A stretch of DNA of 11,447 nucleotides from Leptospira ellisii (GTDB lineage: Bacteria; Spirochaetota; Leptospiria; Leptospirales; Leptospiraceae), in contig NZ_NPEF01000124.1 of NCBI RefSeq assembly GCF_002811955.1, forward strand, positions 1 to 11,447. The letters are read 5' to 3'. The position numbers were made by a program, and so were the translations under genes. Of this stretch, positions 1-8,512 are shown piece after piece (position 1 is the first letter of the stretch; every line of letters starts with the position of its first letter). The notes beneath the pieces were generated by a model. It had not been told where the DNA came from and ran no database searches. It saw only the letters and a list, made by a program, of their open reading frames with translations.

Positions 1-431
1 CTTCCGTCCTTTTCTCCGTTGGTTTGGGAGAAATTGATCAACGCGGAGGTCACAAGATTCTTCTTATCGGCTTTGAGAAGAGAAGCTATGGTTTTGTTGG
101 TCTCCCGCAACCGCGAGGAGAGGATTTTCACCACCTTCATAGAAAAGCCGGGATTGGTACGGATCAGATTGAAAAATGCGCCTTCGTTGATCGCGATCAA
201 GGACACGTCGGTTCTGGCGACGGCTCTCGCGCTCCGAGGGGTCTTATCGATCAGCGCCATCTCGCCGAACATATCCCCCTCTTTGAGTTCCACTAAAAGT
301 TTATATGCTTCTTTTATTTTTTTATGAATTCCTACTTTTCCTTTGACGATGAGATACATTACGTCCGCGTCCTGATTTTCCTCGAAGATCACGTCGGATT
401 CCTTGTATTCGACGCCGAGTTTGTGGACCAT
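1..431 (-). CDS. Cyclic nucleotide-binding (CRP-like cNMP) domain protein, partial
   Basis: The gene runs off the left edge; 143 residues are visible. From about residue 14 the protein has a cNMP-binding beta-roll: [20 protein letters not shown] is the start of the roll. [18 protein letters not shown] is the phosphate-binding cassette, with the Glu and Arg that contact cyclic nucleotide in CRP-family proteins. A helix similar to the CRP C-helix follows ([19 protein letters not shown]). No DNA-binding helix-turn-helix is seen before the edge, so it may be a stand-alone sensor domain or a regulator whose output domain lies outside. The ATG at 431 is the first in frame after a stop codon 24 bases upstream. 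Its ribosome binding site is weak. It is divergent from the gene at 701. Family assignment is firm; ligand and output are unknown. Confidence 0.85.
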   Translation of the reverse strand, partial: MVHKLGVEYKESDVIFEENQDADVMYLIVKGKVGIHKKIKEAYKLLVELKEGDMFGEMALIDKTPRSARAVARTDVSLIAINEGAFFNLIRTNPGFSMKVVKILSSRLRETNKTIASLLKADKKNLVTSALINFSQTNGEKDG

Positions 432-579
432 GGATTCGGAATTTTCATCTTTCTAACCGACCTATTTCGCATTCCGTCGATCGCAAACCGCGTTTTCGCA
501 AGGGGAATCGGTTTCGTCCGATAATTTCGATCGGCACCGCGTTCGACGAAAAGAACAACACCAGCTTCAAGCTGCAATG

Positions 580-607
580 AAGGGGAATCAACAAAATATC
601 CCCTTTT
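580..607 (+). terminator. Terminator-like hairpin in divergent intergenic region
   Basis: A 7-bp perfect stem, AAGGGGA (580-586) with TCCCCTT (599-605), encloses a 12-base AT-rich loop and runs into a short T run (604-607). It could stop plus-strand transcription before the promoter at 639. No plus-strand gene lies upstream to need it, so it could equally be a protein-binding inverted repeat. The rest of 432-700 shows only the promoter below and no gene. Confidence 0.3.
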
Positions 608-638
608 CCAACGGGTTCCATTCGAACGCAAATTCCTG

Positions 639-666
639 TTGACTCTCTTTGCGTCCGAAATATTTT
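639..666 (+). promoter_or_regulatory. Putative sigma-70 promoter for the beta-propeller gene
   Basis: TTGACT (639-644), a 16-base spacer, then TATTTT (661-666). This is a good match to the -35/-10 consensus, and it lies 35 bases before the ATG at 701. A GGAGG ribosome binding site follows at 692-696. It would start a transcript through the propeller and ArsR genes and possibly the downstream operon. Confidence 0.55.
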
Positions 667-700
667 TTCGGGCGTTCTCGATATTATTTACGGAGGCTGC

Positions 701-1774
701 ATGAATCGGAAACGGATTCCGGCCCTTTTATTCGTTCTCTTTTTATTTTGTACGGGTTATCTCGCGTTCAAACCTTCTCCCATCGATCCTTTGGCGTACG
801 ATCCGGAACCTCCGCCCGCGATGACGGGCGTTTATGCCCCGAACGATCTTCTACTCGAGTCGGAATGGATCGCCCCCGGAAAACTCCAAGGACCCGAAGA
901 TATGGAAGTGGACGATCAAGGAAACGTCTACGCCTCCTGTGAAAACGGTAAGGTGATTCTCGTTTCGGCGGAAGGACACGTAAAGGCTCACGCAGCCACC
1001 TCCGGTCGTCCCCTGGGAAGCAAACTTCTTCCGGACGGAAGGCTGATTCTCGCGGATGCGGACAAGGGTCTCCTGGAGATCGGAACCAAGGGAGAAATCA
1101 AAATTCTCTCGACGGAGGCGGAAGGGGTTCCGTTCCGTTTTACGAACGACCTCGACCTTTCCAAGGAAGGAATCGTATATTTTTCGGACGCTTCCTTTAA
1201 GTACGGAAGCGGGGAATATCTTTACGATCTCATGGAGGCCCGCCCCAACGGAAGGCTGATGAAATACGATCCCTCCGCGGGGAAGTCCGAGGTTTTATTA
1301 AACGAATTATATTTTGCGAATGGAGTCGCCCTTTCAAAGGACGAGGATTTCGTGTTGGTGAACGAAACCTACAGATATAGGATCCGCAGGTATTGGCTCA
1401 AAGGTCCGAACGCGGGTCGAAACGACCTTTTTATGGAAAATCTTCCCGGGTTTCCGGACAATATCTCCGCGGACGGAAACGGTACGTTTTATATCGCCCT
1501 TTTCACCGTTCGTAATTCCCTGTTAGACGATATCCTGCATCCGCGTCCGGCTCTTAAGAATCTGATCGCAAAACTCCCCGAGATTTTCTGGCCCAAAGCC
1601 GAACCGTACGGATTCGTCCTTGCGGTCGACGAAAGCGGAACTCCGATCCGCAGTTTTCAGGACACGAAAGGCGAACGGATGAAGGCGGTCACTTCCGCGA
1701 AATTCAAGGACGGATTTCTTTATATGGGAAGTCTTCATAACGACCGCATCGGAAAATTCAGATTGAATCCGTGA
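701..1774 (+). CDS. Strictosidine synthase-like/paraoxonase-like beta-propeller, probable lactonase or arylesterase
   Basis: A 357-residue protein. Residues about 7-23 form a hydrophobic N-terminal segment (signal peptide or membrane anchor) with no convincing lipobox, so the rest is probably periplasmic. The body has six-bladed propeller repeats of the SMP-30/strictosidine-synthase/APMAP kind: GPEDMEVDDQGNVYAS (64-79), FTNDLDLSKEGIVYFSDAS (147-165), FANGVALSKDEDFVLVNET (205-223) and FPDNISADGNGTFYIAL (251-267). E66, N149, N207, D253 and N254 fall where paraoxonase PON1 has its catalytic calcium ligands. The PON1 catalytic histidines were not identified. The family includes lactonases and arylesterases; strictosidine synthase chemistry itself is a plant speciality and unlikely here. 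The start has a GGAGG four bases upstream. It lies 26 bases before the ArsR gene. Fold is confident; substrate is inference. Confidence 0.85.
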   Translation: MNRKRIPALLFVLFLFCTGYLAFKPSPIDPLAYDPEPPPAMTGVYAPNDLLLESEWIAPGKLQGPEDMEVDDQGNVYASCENGKVILVSAEGHVKAHAATSGRPLGSKLLPDGRLILADADKGLLEIGTKGEIKILSTEAEGVPFRFTNDLDLSKEGIVYFSDASFKYGSGEYLYDLMEARPNGRLMKYDPSAGKSEVLLNELYFANGVALSKDEDFVLVNETYRYRIRRYWLKGPNAGRNDLFMENLPGFPDNISADGNGTFYIALFTVRNSLLDDILHPRPALKNLIAKLPEIFWPKAEPYGFVLAVDESGTPIRSFQDTKGERMKAVTSAKFKDGFLYMGSLHNDRIGKFRLNP

Positions 1775-1800
1775 AAGACCGGTTTTAGGTTCGCGAAAGA

Positions 1801-2100
1801 ATGAAGAAAAAAAAGAAATTCCCGTTCGAAACTCAAAAGACTCTGGAGCTTCTCTCCGCGATCTCGGATCCGGTAAAACTCAAGATCGCGAAAATCCTCT
1901 CCTGTCATCGGGAAGTGAAGGCGGGGGATATCGCCAAGGAATTCGACGTTTCCAGAACGACGATCTCGCATCATTTGAACAGAATGAAAATGTTGAATCT
2001 CGTAAGTTCCAGAAAGGACGGAAAGGAGATCTATTACTCCGTGGATAAAGGGCTGATCGTCGAAACGCTAAAAGAGGTTGTAAAATTTCTGGAATCATAG
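1801..2100 (+). CDS. ArsR-family winged-helix transcriptional regulator
   Basis: A 99-residue single-domain regulator with a lysine-rich N-terminus. ALSDP-like family motif at about 20-26 (AISDPVKLKIA), then AGDIAKEFDVSRTTISHHL as the helix-turn-helix and a beta-wing (VSSRKDGKEIYYSVD). It has one cysteine (C35) and no CxC or histidine-rich cluster of the ArsR/SmtB metal sensors, so a metal ligand is unlikely and an organic effector is possible. It sits 26 bases after the propeller gene and 99 bases before the dehydrogenase, with palindromic DNA in the latter gap. It probably represses its own or the downstream operon; that is inferred from position. The ribosome binding site is weak (GAAAGA just before the ATG). 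Confidence 0.88.
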   Translation: MKKKKKFPFETQKTLELLSAISDPVKLKIAKILSCHREVKAGDIAKEFDVSRTTISHHLNRMKMLNLVSSRKDGKEIYYSVDKGLIVETLKEVVKFLES

Positions 2101-2108
2101 AATATCCG

Positions 2109-2133
2109 CATATGTCGATATGTATGAACATAT
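2109..2133. promoter_or_regulatory. Candidate operator: overlapping ATATG palindromes before the dehydrogenase operon
   Basis: Two overlapping inverted repeats are visible: CATAT-GTCG-ATATG (2109-2122) and ATATGT-ATGA-ACATAT (2118-2133). The pentamer ATATG occurs at 2110, 2118 and 2130. AT-rich interrupted palindromes of this size are typical ArsR-family operators. A possible -10 box TATATT (2137-2142) lies just downstream, with no good -35 box, so a bound repressor would block it. The link to the adjacent ArsR gene is inference. Confidence 0.5.
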
Positions 2134-2199
2134 GAATATATTAGAACTTACGTTTTAAAAAGGGATTCGATACGCGTTAGGAAAGTTCGGAGGAAATAC

Positions 2200-3375
2200 A
2201 TGGATTTTACGATACCGAAGGAAGTGGAAGACATCAAGGCGAGGGCGAGGGATTTCGTGGAGAAATACGCGATTCCCGCCGAGGCGCATTACGACTACGA
2301 TCACGGAAGGATGCCCGAAGCGGTCACCGAAGAACTCCGAAAAAAAGTGAAGGAACTCGGTCTTTGGACTCCGCATCTTCCGAAATCGGAGGGAGGACTC
2401 GGGCTCGATATGGTCGGAACGGCGATCATATTCTCCGAGTTGGGCCGTTCTCCGATCGCGCCGTATCTCTGCAACTGCGACGCTCCGGACGAAGGGAACA
2501 TGCACCTTCTTCATATCGCCGCCAACGAGGAACAAAAAAAGAAATATTATCATCCTCTTATACAGGGAAAGATCCGTTCCGCGTTCGCGATGACGGAACC
2601 TCCGCCGGGAGCGGGAGCCGATCCCCAGTCGCTCGCGACCAACGCTGTGAAGGACGGAAACGAATACGTAATCAACGGTGACAAATGGTATTGCACCGGC
2701 GCGAACGGGGCGGCGTTTTTGATCGTGATGTCCAAGGTCGCGGATTCCTTCCGAAGGACCACTATGTTTCTCGTTCCGACCGATACGCCCGGTTACAAAA
2801 TGGTCCGCGAAATCGGGGTGATGGGGTCGCACGGTCCGGGAGGACATTGCGAATTGAAGTTCGAGAACGTCCGCGTTCCCGAGTCCGCGATTCTGGGAAG
2901 GGTGGGGGAGGGGTTTAAATGGTCCCAGGAACGCCTCGGTCCCGCCCGTCTAACACACTGTATGCGGTGGATCGGTTTGGCGCGGAGATCCATGGAACTC
3001 GCAAGGGAATACGCCTTAAAACGAGAGGTTTTCGGACAAAGGATCGCGGATCATCAGGGAATCCAATGGATGTTCGCCGAGTCCGCGCTCGAAATAGAAT
3101 CGGGTTATATGCTCACTCTGAAGGCTGCCCACACATTACGCGCCGGCGAAGATGCGAGACAGATCATCTCGATGGCGAAGTGGAGCGTTTCCGAAACGTT
3201 GTGCAGGGTCATCGACCGAGCGATCCAGATCTGCGGTTCCCACGGATACGGGCGAGATATGAAATTGGAGCTCTTCTATCGGGACGCGAGGGCGGCGAGA
3301 ATCGCGGACGGTCCGAGTGAAGTGCACAAGATGGTGATCGGAAGGAATCTGGTCAGCGGTAAGAGCGAATTTTAG
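2200..3375 (+). CDS. Acyl-CoA dehydrogenase, ACAD10/ACAD11 (LvaC-like) type
   Basis: A 391-residue FAD-dependent acyl-CoA dehydrogenase of normal length. It has the N-terminal helical domain (1-120), the flavin/substrate beta-domain with FAMTEP (129-134) and GADPQSLAT (139-147), and the C-terminal four-helix domain. [17 protein letters not shown] (361-377) places D370 where many acyl-CoA dehydrogenases have the catalytic glutamate of the YEGT motif. An Asp in ADGPxEVH is, from memory, the pattern of the ACAD10/11 group. That group removes phosphate from 4-phosphoacyl-CoA to form an enoyl-CoA (LvaC in levulinate catabolism). The next gene encodes the matching kinase, which supports this role over ordinary fatty-acyl oxidation. 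The start is fixed by GGAGG (2189-2193), six bases before ATG. First gene of a four-gene run. Confidence 0.9.
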   Translation: MDFTIPKEVEDIKARARDFVEKYAIPAEAHYDYDHGRMPEAVTEELRKKVKELGLWTPHLPKSEGGLGLDMVGTAIIFSELGRSPIAPYLCNCDAPDEGNMHLLHIAANEEQKKKYYHPLIQGKIRSAFAMTEPPPGAGADPQSLATNAVKDGNEYVINGDKWYCTGANGAAFLIVMSKVADSFRRTTMFLVPTDTPGYKMVREIGVMGSHGPGGHCELKFENVRVPESAILGRVGEGFKWSQERLGPARLTHCMRWIGLARRSMELAREYALKREVFGQRIADHQGIQWMFAESALEIESGYMLTLKAAHTLRAGEDARQIISMAKWSVSETLCRVIDRAIQICGSHGYGRDMKLELFYRDARAARIADGPSEVHKMVIGRNLVSGKSEF

Positions 3376-3396
3376 AATATTAGAATTTACAAAACT

Positions 3397-4437
3397 ATGA
3401 ACGATACAGAATTGAAGAACGTTCTGGAGGGTTATCTTTCCGGAAGATTGAAGGGCAGGACGGAGATCCATTCCATGGTTTCTCTGAGCGGAGGAGCTTG
3501 TCAGGAGAATTTCTCCGCGCAGGTGCAGGTTCTGGAAGGTCCGGAAACGGGTTCGTACGACACGGTGTTCCGCACCGATAAGGGCGCGGCCCTTTTGGCG
3601 TCCTTGCGCCGCGAGGACGAATTCGGCGTGTGCGATCTCGCCTATCGCGCGGGGGTCAAAACTCCACGTCCGTTTTGGCTCGAGACGGACCGTTCCGTGA
3701 CGGGAAGTCCGTTCTATTTTATGCAGAAAATTTCCGGGAAGGCCACCGGAAGATTCATCGTCAAAGATCCTTCGCTTAACAAAATCAGAAAAACTCTGAC
3801 TTACGAACTCGCGGAGAATCTCGCTAAAATCCATTCCGTAAAACCGAAGGATTGTAAGGACGAAGCTCTGAGGAAGACGCTTTGGATGGGACAGGATCCG
3901 GAGGACAAAACAGTTGCCGTCGGGTCCGTCCGTTCGCTTCGTCTCGAATTGGAACGTATAAGCGAAGCGTATCCCGCGATGGAGATGATTCTCAATTGGC
4001 TCGAAAAAAAGGCGAAACCTTCGGACGAAGCGGTCCTGATCCACGGCGATTTCAGAACGGGAAATTTTATGGTAACTCCGGAAGGTCTTCAGGGTATCGT
4101 GGATTGGGAGTTCGCGCATTGGGGCGACCGTCACGAAGATCTCACCTGGTTGTGTATGCGGGATTGGAGATTCGGGAAACTGAACAAAGAAGCCGGAGGT
4201 TTTGCGGAACGTTCCGAATTCTACGAAGCGTACGAAAAGGCGTCGGGCGTCGTTCTCGATCCTTCGATGGTTACGTATTGGGAAGTGATGGGGAATCTGC
4301 GTTGGGCGATCGGCTGTATCGGTCAGGCCGATCGTCATTTGTCCGGCAAGGATAAGGGAATCGAACTCGCGGCGATCGGAAGAAGGGCCTGCGAGATGGA
4401 ATACGAAGCTATGAGGATCATTGAAAATGCAGGATAA
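3397..4437 (+). CDS. Aminoglycoside phosphotransferase-fold kinase, ACAD10/11 kinase-domain/LvaA-like
   Basis: A 346-residue APH-family kinase. A Gly-rich nucleotide loop lies near [10 protein letters not shown] (31-40), and R59 in VFRTD occupies the beta-3 strand. The catalytic loop is HGDFRTGNF (216-224), with D218 as base and N223 as metal ligand, and the metal-binding strand is [11 protein letters not shown] (234-244) with D236. This DWEFAHWGD form is typical of kinases paired with ACAD10/11 dehydrogenases. By that family it would phosphorylate the 4-hydroxyl of 4-hydroxyacyl-CoA. Antibiotic phosphorylation is unlikely in this context. It follows the dehydrogenase by 21 bases and overlaps the next gene by 11, which suggests translational coupling. 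The ATG at 3397 has no clear Shine-Dalgarno sequence. Confidence 0.88.
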   Translation: MNDTELKNVLEGYLSGRLKGRTEIHSMVSLSGGACQENFSAQVQVLEGPETGSYDTVFRTDKGAALLASLRREDEFGVCDLAYRAGVKTPRPFWLETDRSVTGSPFYFMQKISGKATGRFIVKDPSLNKIRKTLTYELAENLAKIHSVKPKDCKDEALRKTLWMGQDPEDKTVAVGSVRSLRLELERISEAYPAMEMILNWLEKKAKPSDEAVLIHGDFRTGNFMVTPEGLQGIVDWEFAHWGDRHEDLTWLCMRDWRFGKLNKEAGGFAERSEFYEAYEKASGVVLDPSMVTYWEVMGNLRWAIGCIGQADRHLSGKDKGIELAAIGRRACEMEYEAMRIIENAG

Positions 4438-4822
4438 ACCGACGTCTACGGACCTATTGGATGCGATTCAGGATTTTCTAATGAAGGAGGTTCTTCCGCA
4501 ATTCAAGGATAAGGATCTTCTTTCCTATAAGACATTAGTAAGTTGGAATATGCTCGGCGTCGTTTCGAGGGAGATCCGTTCCGGAGAGGAACTTTTGGAC
4601 CGCGAGCTGCAACGTTTGTCCTCGCTTTTAAAAAAGGACGCGGTCGTTCCCTCCTCCCTGAACGGAAAAAAACTCCTCGTTTCCGAATGGAACCGGGAAT
4701 TGCGGGATCGTATTCGAAAGGAAAAACTATCCTTCGAAAATCCTGAATACTGGAATCACGTAAAGGAAACCGTCCGCGAAAAGGTGGAGATCACCAATCC
4801 TCGATTTACGACGGAAAGCTGA
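4427..4822 (+). CDS. Small DUF6285-like protein, LvaB-like partner of the kinase
   Basis: 131 residues from the chosen ATG. The protein looks helical and soluble: [17 protein letters not shown] near the N-terminus, then [19 protein letters not shown], and ending in [12 protein letters not shown]. This matches my memory of DUF6285 proteins, which sit beside APH kinases and ACAD11-type dehydrogenases. P. putida LvaB is a small protein of this position and is needed for LvaA activity. An in-frame TTG at 4421 is possible, but the ATG at 4427 lies nine bases from GAGGA (4413-4417), a better distance than three. It overlaps the kinase stop by 11 bases. Family call is moderate, made by motif memory and context. 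Confidence 0.7.
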   Translation: MQDKPTSTDLLDAIQDFLMKEVLPQFKDKDLLSYKTLVSWNMLGVVSREIRSGEELLDRELQRLSSLLKKDAVVPSSLNGKKLLVSEWNRELRDRIRKEKLSFENPEYWNHVKETVREKVEITNPRFTTES

Positions 4823-4825
4823 ATC

Positions 4826-5557
4826 ATGTCCGTCGTTTATATCATACGTCACGGACAAGCCGATTCTCAGGGAGCCGATTATGACCGCTTGACTCCGCAC
4901 GGTAAGCGGCAGGCTTTCGAGTTGGGCAGATACATCGCGTCTAACGGAGAGGTTCCCGATCGTATCGTGACCGGAACGCTGAGAAGACATCGGGAAACGG
5001 CGGAATCCTTTTGGGAGGGAATCCGTTCCTTCGAAGTCGATTTCGAAATTCCCTCCGAACCGAAGACGATCCGCGATGCGGGGTGGAACGAATTCTCTCC
5101 GGAGTTATGGAGCTCCTACTCCAGACTTCTCGCGGAGAAGAAACCCGAGTTCGAAAAAAGTCTGCGTCAGTTCGGCCGAGTCCGCGCCAAAGGAGGAATC
5201 CGTTCCGCTGCTTTGTTCTTTAAACTCACGGAGGAGATTCTCCGCTTTTGGAAGGAAGGAAAGGAGACGCCGGAGGGAGTCGAGACGTATCTTCGGTTCG
5301 AAGAAAGAGTATTCAATTCTTCTAATGTTTTGTTCTCCTCCGGAGAGCAGGAGCGGACGTTCGTGTTCACGTCGGGCACGCCGATTTCCGTGGTTTTAAA
5401 TTCGCTTTTGAAAAAGGACGGGGACGGGTTCGCATGGATGCCCTGGATTTGGAACACTTCCACGAGCGTTTTCAGACGCGTGAGGGGAAAATACATTCCC
5501 GTTACGATCAACGCCGTGCCTCATCTTCCCGAAAAAAAAGACAGAACCCTTTTTTGA
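4826..5557 (+). CDS. Histidine phosphatase (phosphoglycerate mutase)-fold protein lacking the second catalytic histidine
   Basis: A 243-residue histidine-phosphatase-superfamily protein. It has YIIRHGQA (5-12) with the phosphate-accepting H9 and R8, LTPHG (22-26), GTLRRHRETAE (50-60) with the usual conserved Arg-rich and TA segment, and a possible acid at E89 (GWNEFSPE). In the C-terminal motif, where active members read SHGG or THGG, this one has FTSGTPIS (181-188), so S183 replaces the second histidine. Activity may be altered. The start three bases after the previous stop, with GGAAAG seven bases upstream, indicates co-transcription with the dehydrogenase/kinase genes. Human ACAD10 carries a HAD phosphatase-like domain in the same company, so a phosphatase-fold partner is a recurring theme. 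Its substrate is unknown. Confidence 0.8.
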   Translation: MSVVYIIRHGQADSQGADYDRLTPHGKRQAFELGRYIASNGEVPDRIVTGTLRRHRETAESFWEGIRSFEVDFEIPSEPKTIRDAGWNEFSPELWSSYSRLLAEKKPEFEKSLRQFGRVRAKGGIRSAALFFKLTEEILRFWKEGKETPEGVETYLRFEERVFNSSNVLFSSGEQERTFVFTSGTPISVVLNSLLKKDGDGFAWMPWIWNTSTSVFRRVRGKYIPVTINAVPHLPEKKDRTLF

Positions 5558-5580
5558 CCCGGTCTCATAATTTATTTCCG

Positions 5581-5620
5581 CGTTCTTCCGTCCCATCCCA
5601 AAGAACGGGAATTCCCTTTT
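5581..5620 (+). terminator. Possible terminator after the four-gene operon
   Basis: Inverted repeat CGTTCTT (5581-5587) and AAGAACG (5601-5607) with a 13-base loop, then a GGGAATTCCC palindrome and four Ts (5617-5620). The distance from stem to T run is long for a standard terminator, so support is modest. Position 24 bases after the phosphatase-fold gene fits. Confidence 0.35.
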
Positions 5621-5646
5621 AACGTTCCATTTCCCGCGAAAATAGG

Positions 5647-5676
5647 TCGACGCAGTCGTCGTCTAACGTCTATACT
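5647..5676 (+). promoter_or_regulatory. Putative promoter for the histidine kinase gene
   Basis: TATACT (5671-5676) is a strong -10 match. TCGACG (5647-5652) with an 18-base spacer is a weaker -35. The start codon lies 23 bases beyond the -10 box, with AAGAG (5688-5692) as a modest ribosome binding site. An inverted CGACG/CGTCG repeat overlaps the -35 region. Confidence 0.4.
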
Positions 5677-5698
5677 GTTCGTCGTTTAAGAGCCTCGG

Positions 5699-7816
5699 AT
5701 GACAAAGCCGCAAGTTCAATCGCAATCCGTTCCGCCTAAATCGGGACTTTGGATCCTCGGGATCGGCACGGTCCTGACGGCTCTCGCCTTCTTCGGAAAT
5801 TATTATTTCGAAGACAGACTTACGGACCGGCTCGTGGACAACATCCATTGGACGATCTCCTATGTCTGCGCCGCCGCGCTTGCCTGGATCGGATACGCCT
5901 CCGCATACGGAGGAATCCACCGTTTTCGACGTTGGTTCGCGCTCGGTTTGACCCTCAACGCCTTAGGACAGCTTTCCTGGGCGATTCAGGTTTATCTCGA
6001 TTACTACGTCACTCCGACTCCGAGCGATTATCTTTTTCCGCTGGTTCCACCCTGTTTCGTGATCGGTTATTCTATTATAGTTATTGAATGTGATGCGGTG
6101 AAGATCCGTTCCGCCGTTCTGGATGCGGCCGGTTTGATCACCGCGATTCTCACCTTTTCCCTGGCTTTGTATCTTCCGCAGAGGGAAGGGGTGGGCGTTC
6201 TTCAGCTGCTGCCTTTGATCAACCATCCGGTTTCGTTTTTGACGGCCGCAGCGTTGGGAGTTTTGCTGATTCCTTTGCTGAGACTTCGACCGGATTTTTC
6301 CTGGTTCGCGTTCATATTCGGAATGGGGGGAACGGGACTTTGTTGGCTTCTGTGGAACGCGCATTTCATCGTCGAAATTCCGCCCGACGGTACGTTTTTA
6401 AACGCGGGTTTTTCTATCGCCGCCCTGATCCTCGGCTACGGAACCTTAACTTGGTTTCCCAAATTCAACGCGAATCCGATTTGGGAAAACCGATTCGAAG
6501 CGGCTCTTCGTTTATTACCATTGTTCGAAGTCGTGGCAAGTTCCGTCACGGTGATGTTGGCGGCCACGTTACCCGGAATTCCGGAAGGAGTGAGGATCGT
6601 AACTTGGACAGGAACCGCGATCGTGATCGTGATCGCGAGTTTCCGTCAGACGTTCCTCGTCGGCGAGATGCGGGAAGCGGAACATCGCATCCGTCTCATC
6701 AACGAGGATCTGGAAGGGATCGTCGCGAAACGCACGGGCGAATTGCAGACGGTCAACCGATATCTCGTAACGAAGAACGAGCAGGTTTTGACCGCGATCG
6801 AGGAATTGAGAAGCGCTCAAAAACAACTCATACGATCCGAAAAGATGGCGGTACTCGGACAACTCGTCGCGGGGATCGCGCACGAACTCAACACTCCTCT
6901 CGGCGCGATCGTTTCCTCCAACGAAGGAATCCGTTCCGTATTGTCCAACTCCTGGGAGAATCTTTTGCGGGATTATTCCGGTTTTAGCGAAAAAGAAAAA
7001 AGGATCTGGGAACGTTTTTTTACGAAGGGAATTTCTCCTCGGGAATTTTTCGACACGAAGGAGGAACGCGCTAAACGTAAACGTATCTCCTCTTTGTTAA
7101 ACGAAGTCGGAGTTCCGGAGTCGATGCAATTGGCGGATATATTGACCGATCTGGGTTTGGGACCGGATGAGGCCTCCGAAATCGCGCTTCTTATGGAGGA
7201 TAAATCGAAACTTCTTCCCGTGGCGCAAAACGCCCTTTCGCTTTCCAGTCTTGCGCGCGCGAGTTTTACGATCGAAAAAGCGGCCGAAAAGGCTTCGCTC
7301 GTGATCCAGGCGTTGAAGGAATACGCCTACAAGGACCGAAGCGGAACTTCCATGGGATCGGTGGACGTCCGCAAGCAGTTGGAAACTGTGTTAACGTTGT
7401 ATTATTCCAAATACAAAACGGAAGTCGAGATCGTACGGGACATGCCCGATTCCTCTTACGTAAGGGGAAACGCAGAGGCGCTGACTCAGGTATGGACCAA
7501 CCTCATCGGAAACGCCCTTTACGCCATGAACTATAAGGGAAAAATGAAGATCTCCTGCAAACGGAAGGACGGCTCCTGGGAGATCGCCATCGAAGACAGC
7601 GGAACCGGAATCGAGGATTCTATTCGGGATCGGATCTTCGAGCCGTTCTTTACGACGAAACCTTCCGGAGCCGGAACCGGTTTAGGATTAGACATATGCA
7701 GAAGAATCGTGGAGGATCATAACGGAAGGATCACGTTCCAGACCTCGGATAAGGGAACCACGTTTTTCGTGACGCTTCCCGCCGGAGAGCGGGAAGACTT
7801 ACAACATATCTCTTGA
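5699..7816 (+). CDS. Multi-pass membrane sensor histidine kinase (orphan)
   Basis: A 705-residue protein. Residues 16-320 hold about nine or ten hydrophobic helices with short loops and no large external domain; TPTPSDYLFPLVPP (105-118) resembles a motif seen in other multi-pass sensor proteins. A coiled coil (about 325-380) leads to the H-box MAVLGQLVAGIAHELNTP (383-400), with H395 as phosphoacceptor. An extra helical segment of about 100 residues (410-515) sits inside the dimerisation domain before its second helix (513-543). The ATPase domain has N601/N605 in TNLIGNA, DSGTGI (633-638), FEPFFTTK (647-654) and GTGLGLDIC (659-667), so all catalytic boxes are intact. There is no receiver domain and no adjacent response regulator, so partner and signal are unknown. 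It is separated from the upstream operon by 141 bases and is convergent with the transferase gene. Confidence 0.93.
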   Translation: MTKPQVQSQSVPPKSGLWILGIGTVLTALAFFGNYYFEDRLTDRLVDNIHWTISYVCAAALAWIGYASAYGGIHRFRRWFALGLTLNALGQLSWAIQVYLDYYVTPTPSDYLFPLVPPCFVIGYSIIVIECDAVKIRSAVLDAAGLITAILTFSLALYLPQREGVGVLQLLPLINHPVSFLTAAALGVLLIPLLRLRPDFSWFAFIFGMGGTGLCWLLWNAHFIVEIPPDGTFLNAGFSIAALILGYGTLTWFPKFNANPIWENRFEAALRLLPLFEVVASSVTVMLAATLPGIPEGVRIVTWTGTAIVIVIASFRQTFLVGEMREAEHRIRLINEDLEGIVAKRTGELQTVNRYLVTKNEQVLTAIEELRSAQKQLIRSEKMAVLGQLVAGIAHELNTPLGAIVSSNEGIRSVLSNSWENLLRDYSGFSEKEKRIWERFFTKGISPREFFDTKEERAKRKRISSLLNEVGVPESMQLADILTDLGLGPDEASEIALLMEDKSKLLPVAQNALSLSSLARASFTIEKAAEKASLVIQALKEYAYKDRSGTSMGSVDVRKQLETVLTLYYSKYKTEVEIVRDMPDSSYVRGNAEALTQVWTNLIGNALYAMNYKGKMKISCKRKDGSWEIAIEDSGTGIEDSIRDRIFEPFFTTKPSGAGTGLGLDICRRIVEDHNGRITFQTSDKGTTFFVTLPAGEREDLQHIS

Positions 7817-7830
7817 AGTATTAGAAAATT

Positions 7831-8505
<675 letters not shown>

Positions 8506-8512
8506 TGAGATT

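Noticed and set aside
389..631. 80-residue minus-strand frame upstream of the cNMP gene
   Set aside because: Overlaps the start of the cNMP gene out of frame, with no motif or ribosome binding site. A frameshifted extension of that gene was considered but it adds nothing like a cNMP domain.
701..770. Lipoprotein signal (LFLFC) in the propeller protein
   Set aside because: Phe directly before the Cys is not an accepted lipobox residue. A plain signal peptide or membrane anchor fits better.
2155..2847. 230-residue minus-strand open frame
   Set aside because: Antisense to the dehydrogenase and its leader, low-complexity composition and no motif. A shadow frame.
3136..4338. 400-residue open frame on the minus strand
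   Set aside because: It lies antisense to the well-supported dehydrogenase and kinase genes. Its translation has no recognisable domain and is rich in Arg, Phe and His, as expected of a shadow frame.
3397..4437. Aminoglycoside resistance kinase
   Set aside because: Shares the APH fold, but the DWEFAHWGD motif and the adjacent ACAD11-type dehydrogenase and DUF6285 genes indicate an acyl-CoA substrate.
6340..6987. 215-residue plus-strand open frame inside the kinase gene
   Set aside because: Very rich in Arg and Asp, including repeated DR dipeptides that come from GATCGN codon patterns in the kinase frame. Overlaps the conserved H-box.
6926..7245. About 100-residue insertion in the kinase dimerisation domain as a novelty
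   Set aside because: I recall the same kind of insertion after the NTPLGAI segment in many bacterial histidine kinases, including cyanobacterial ones, so it is a known variant.
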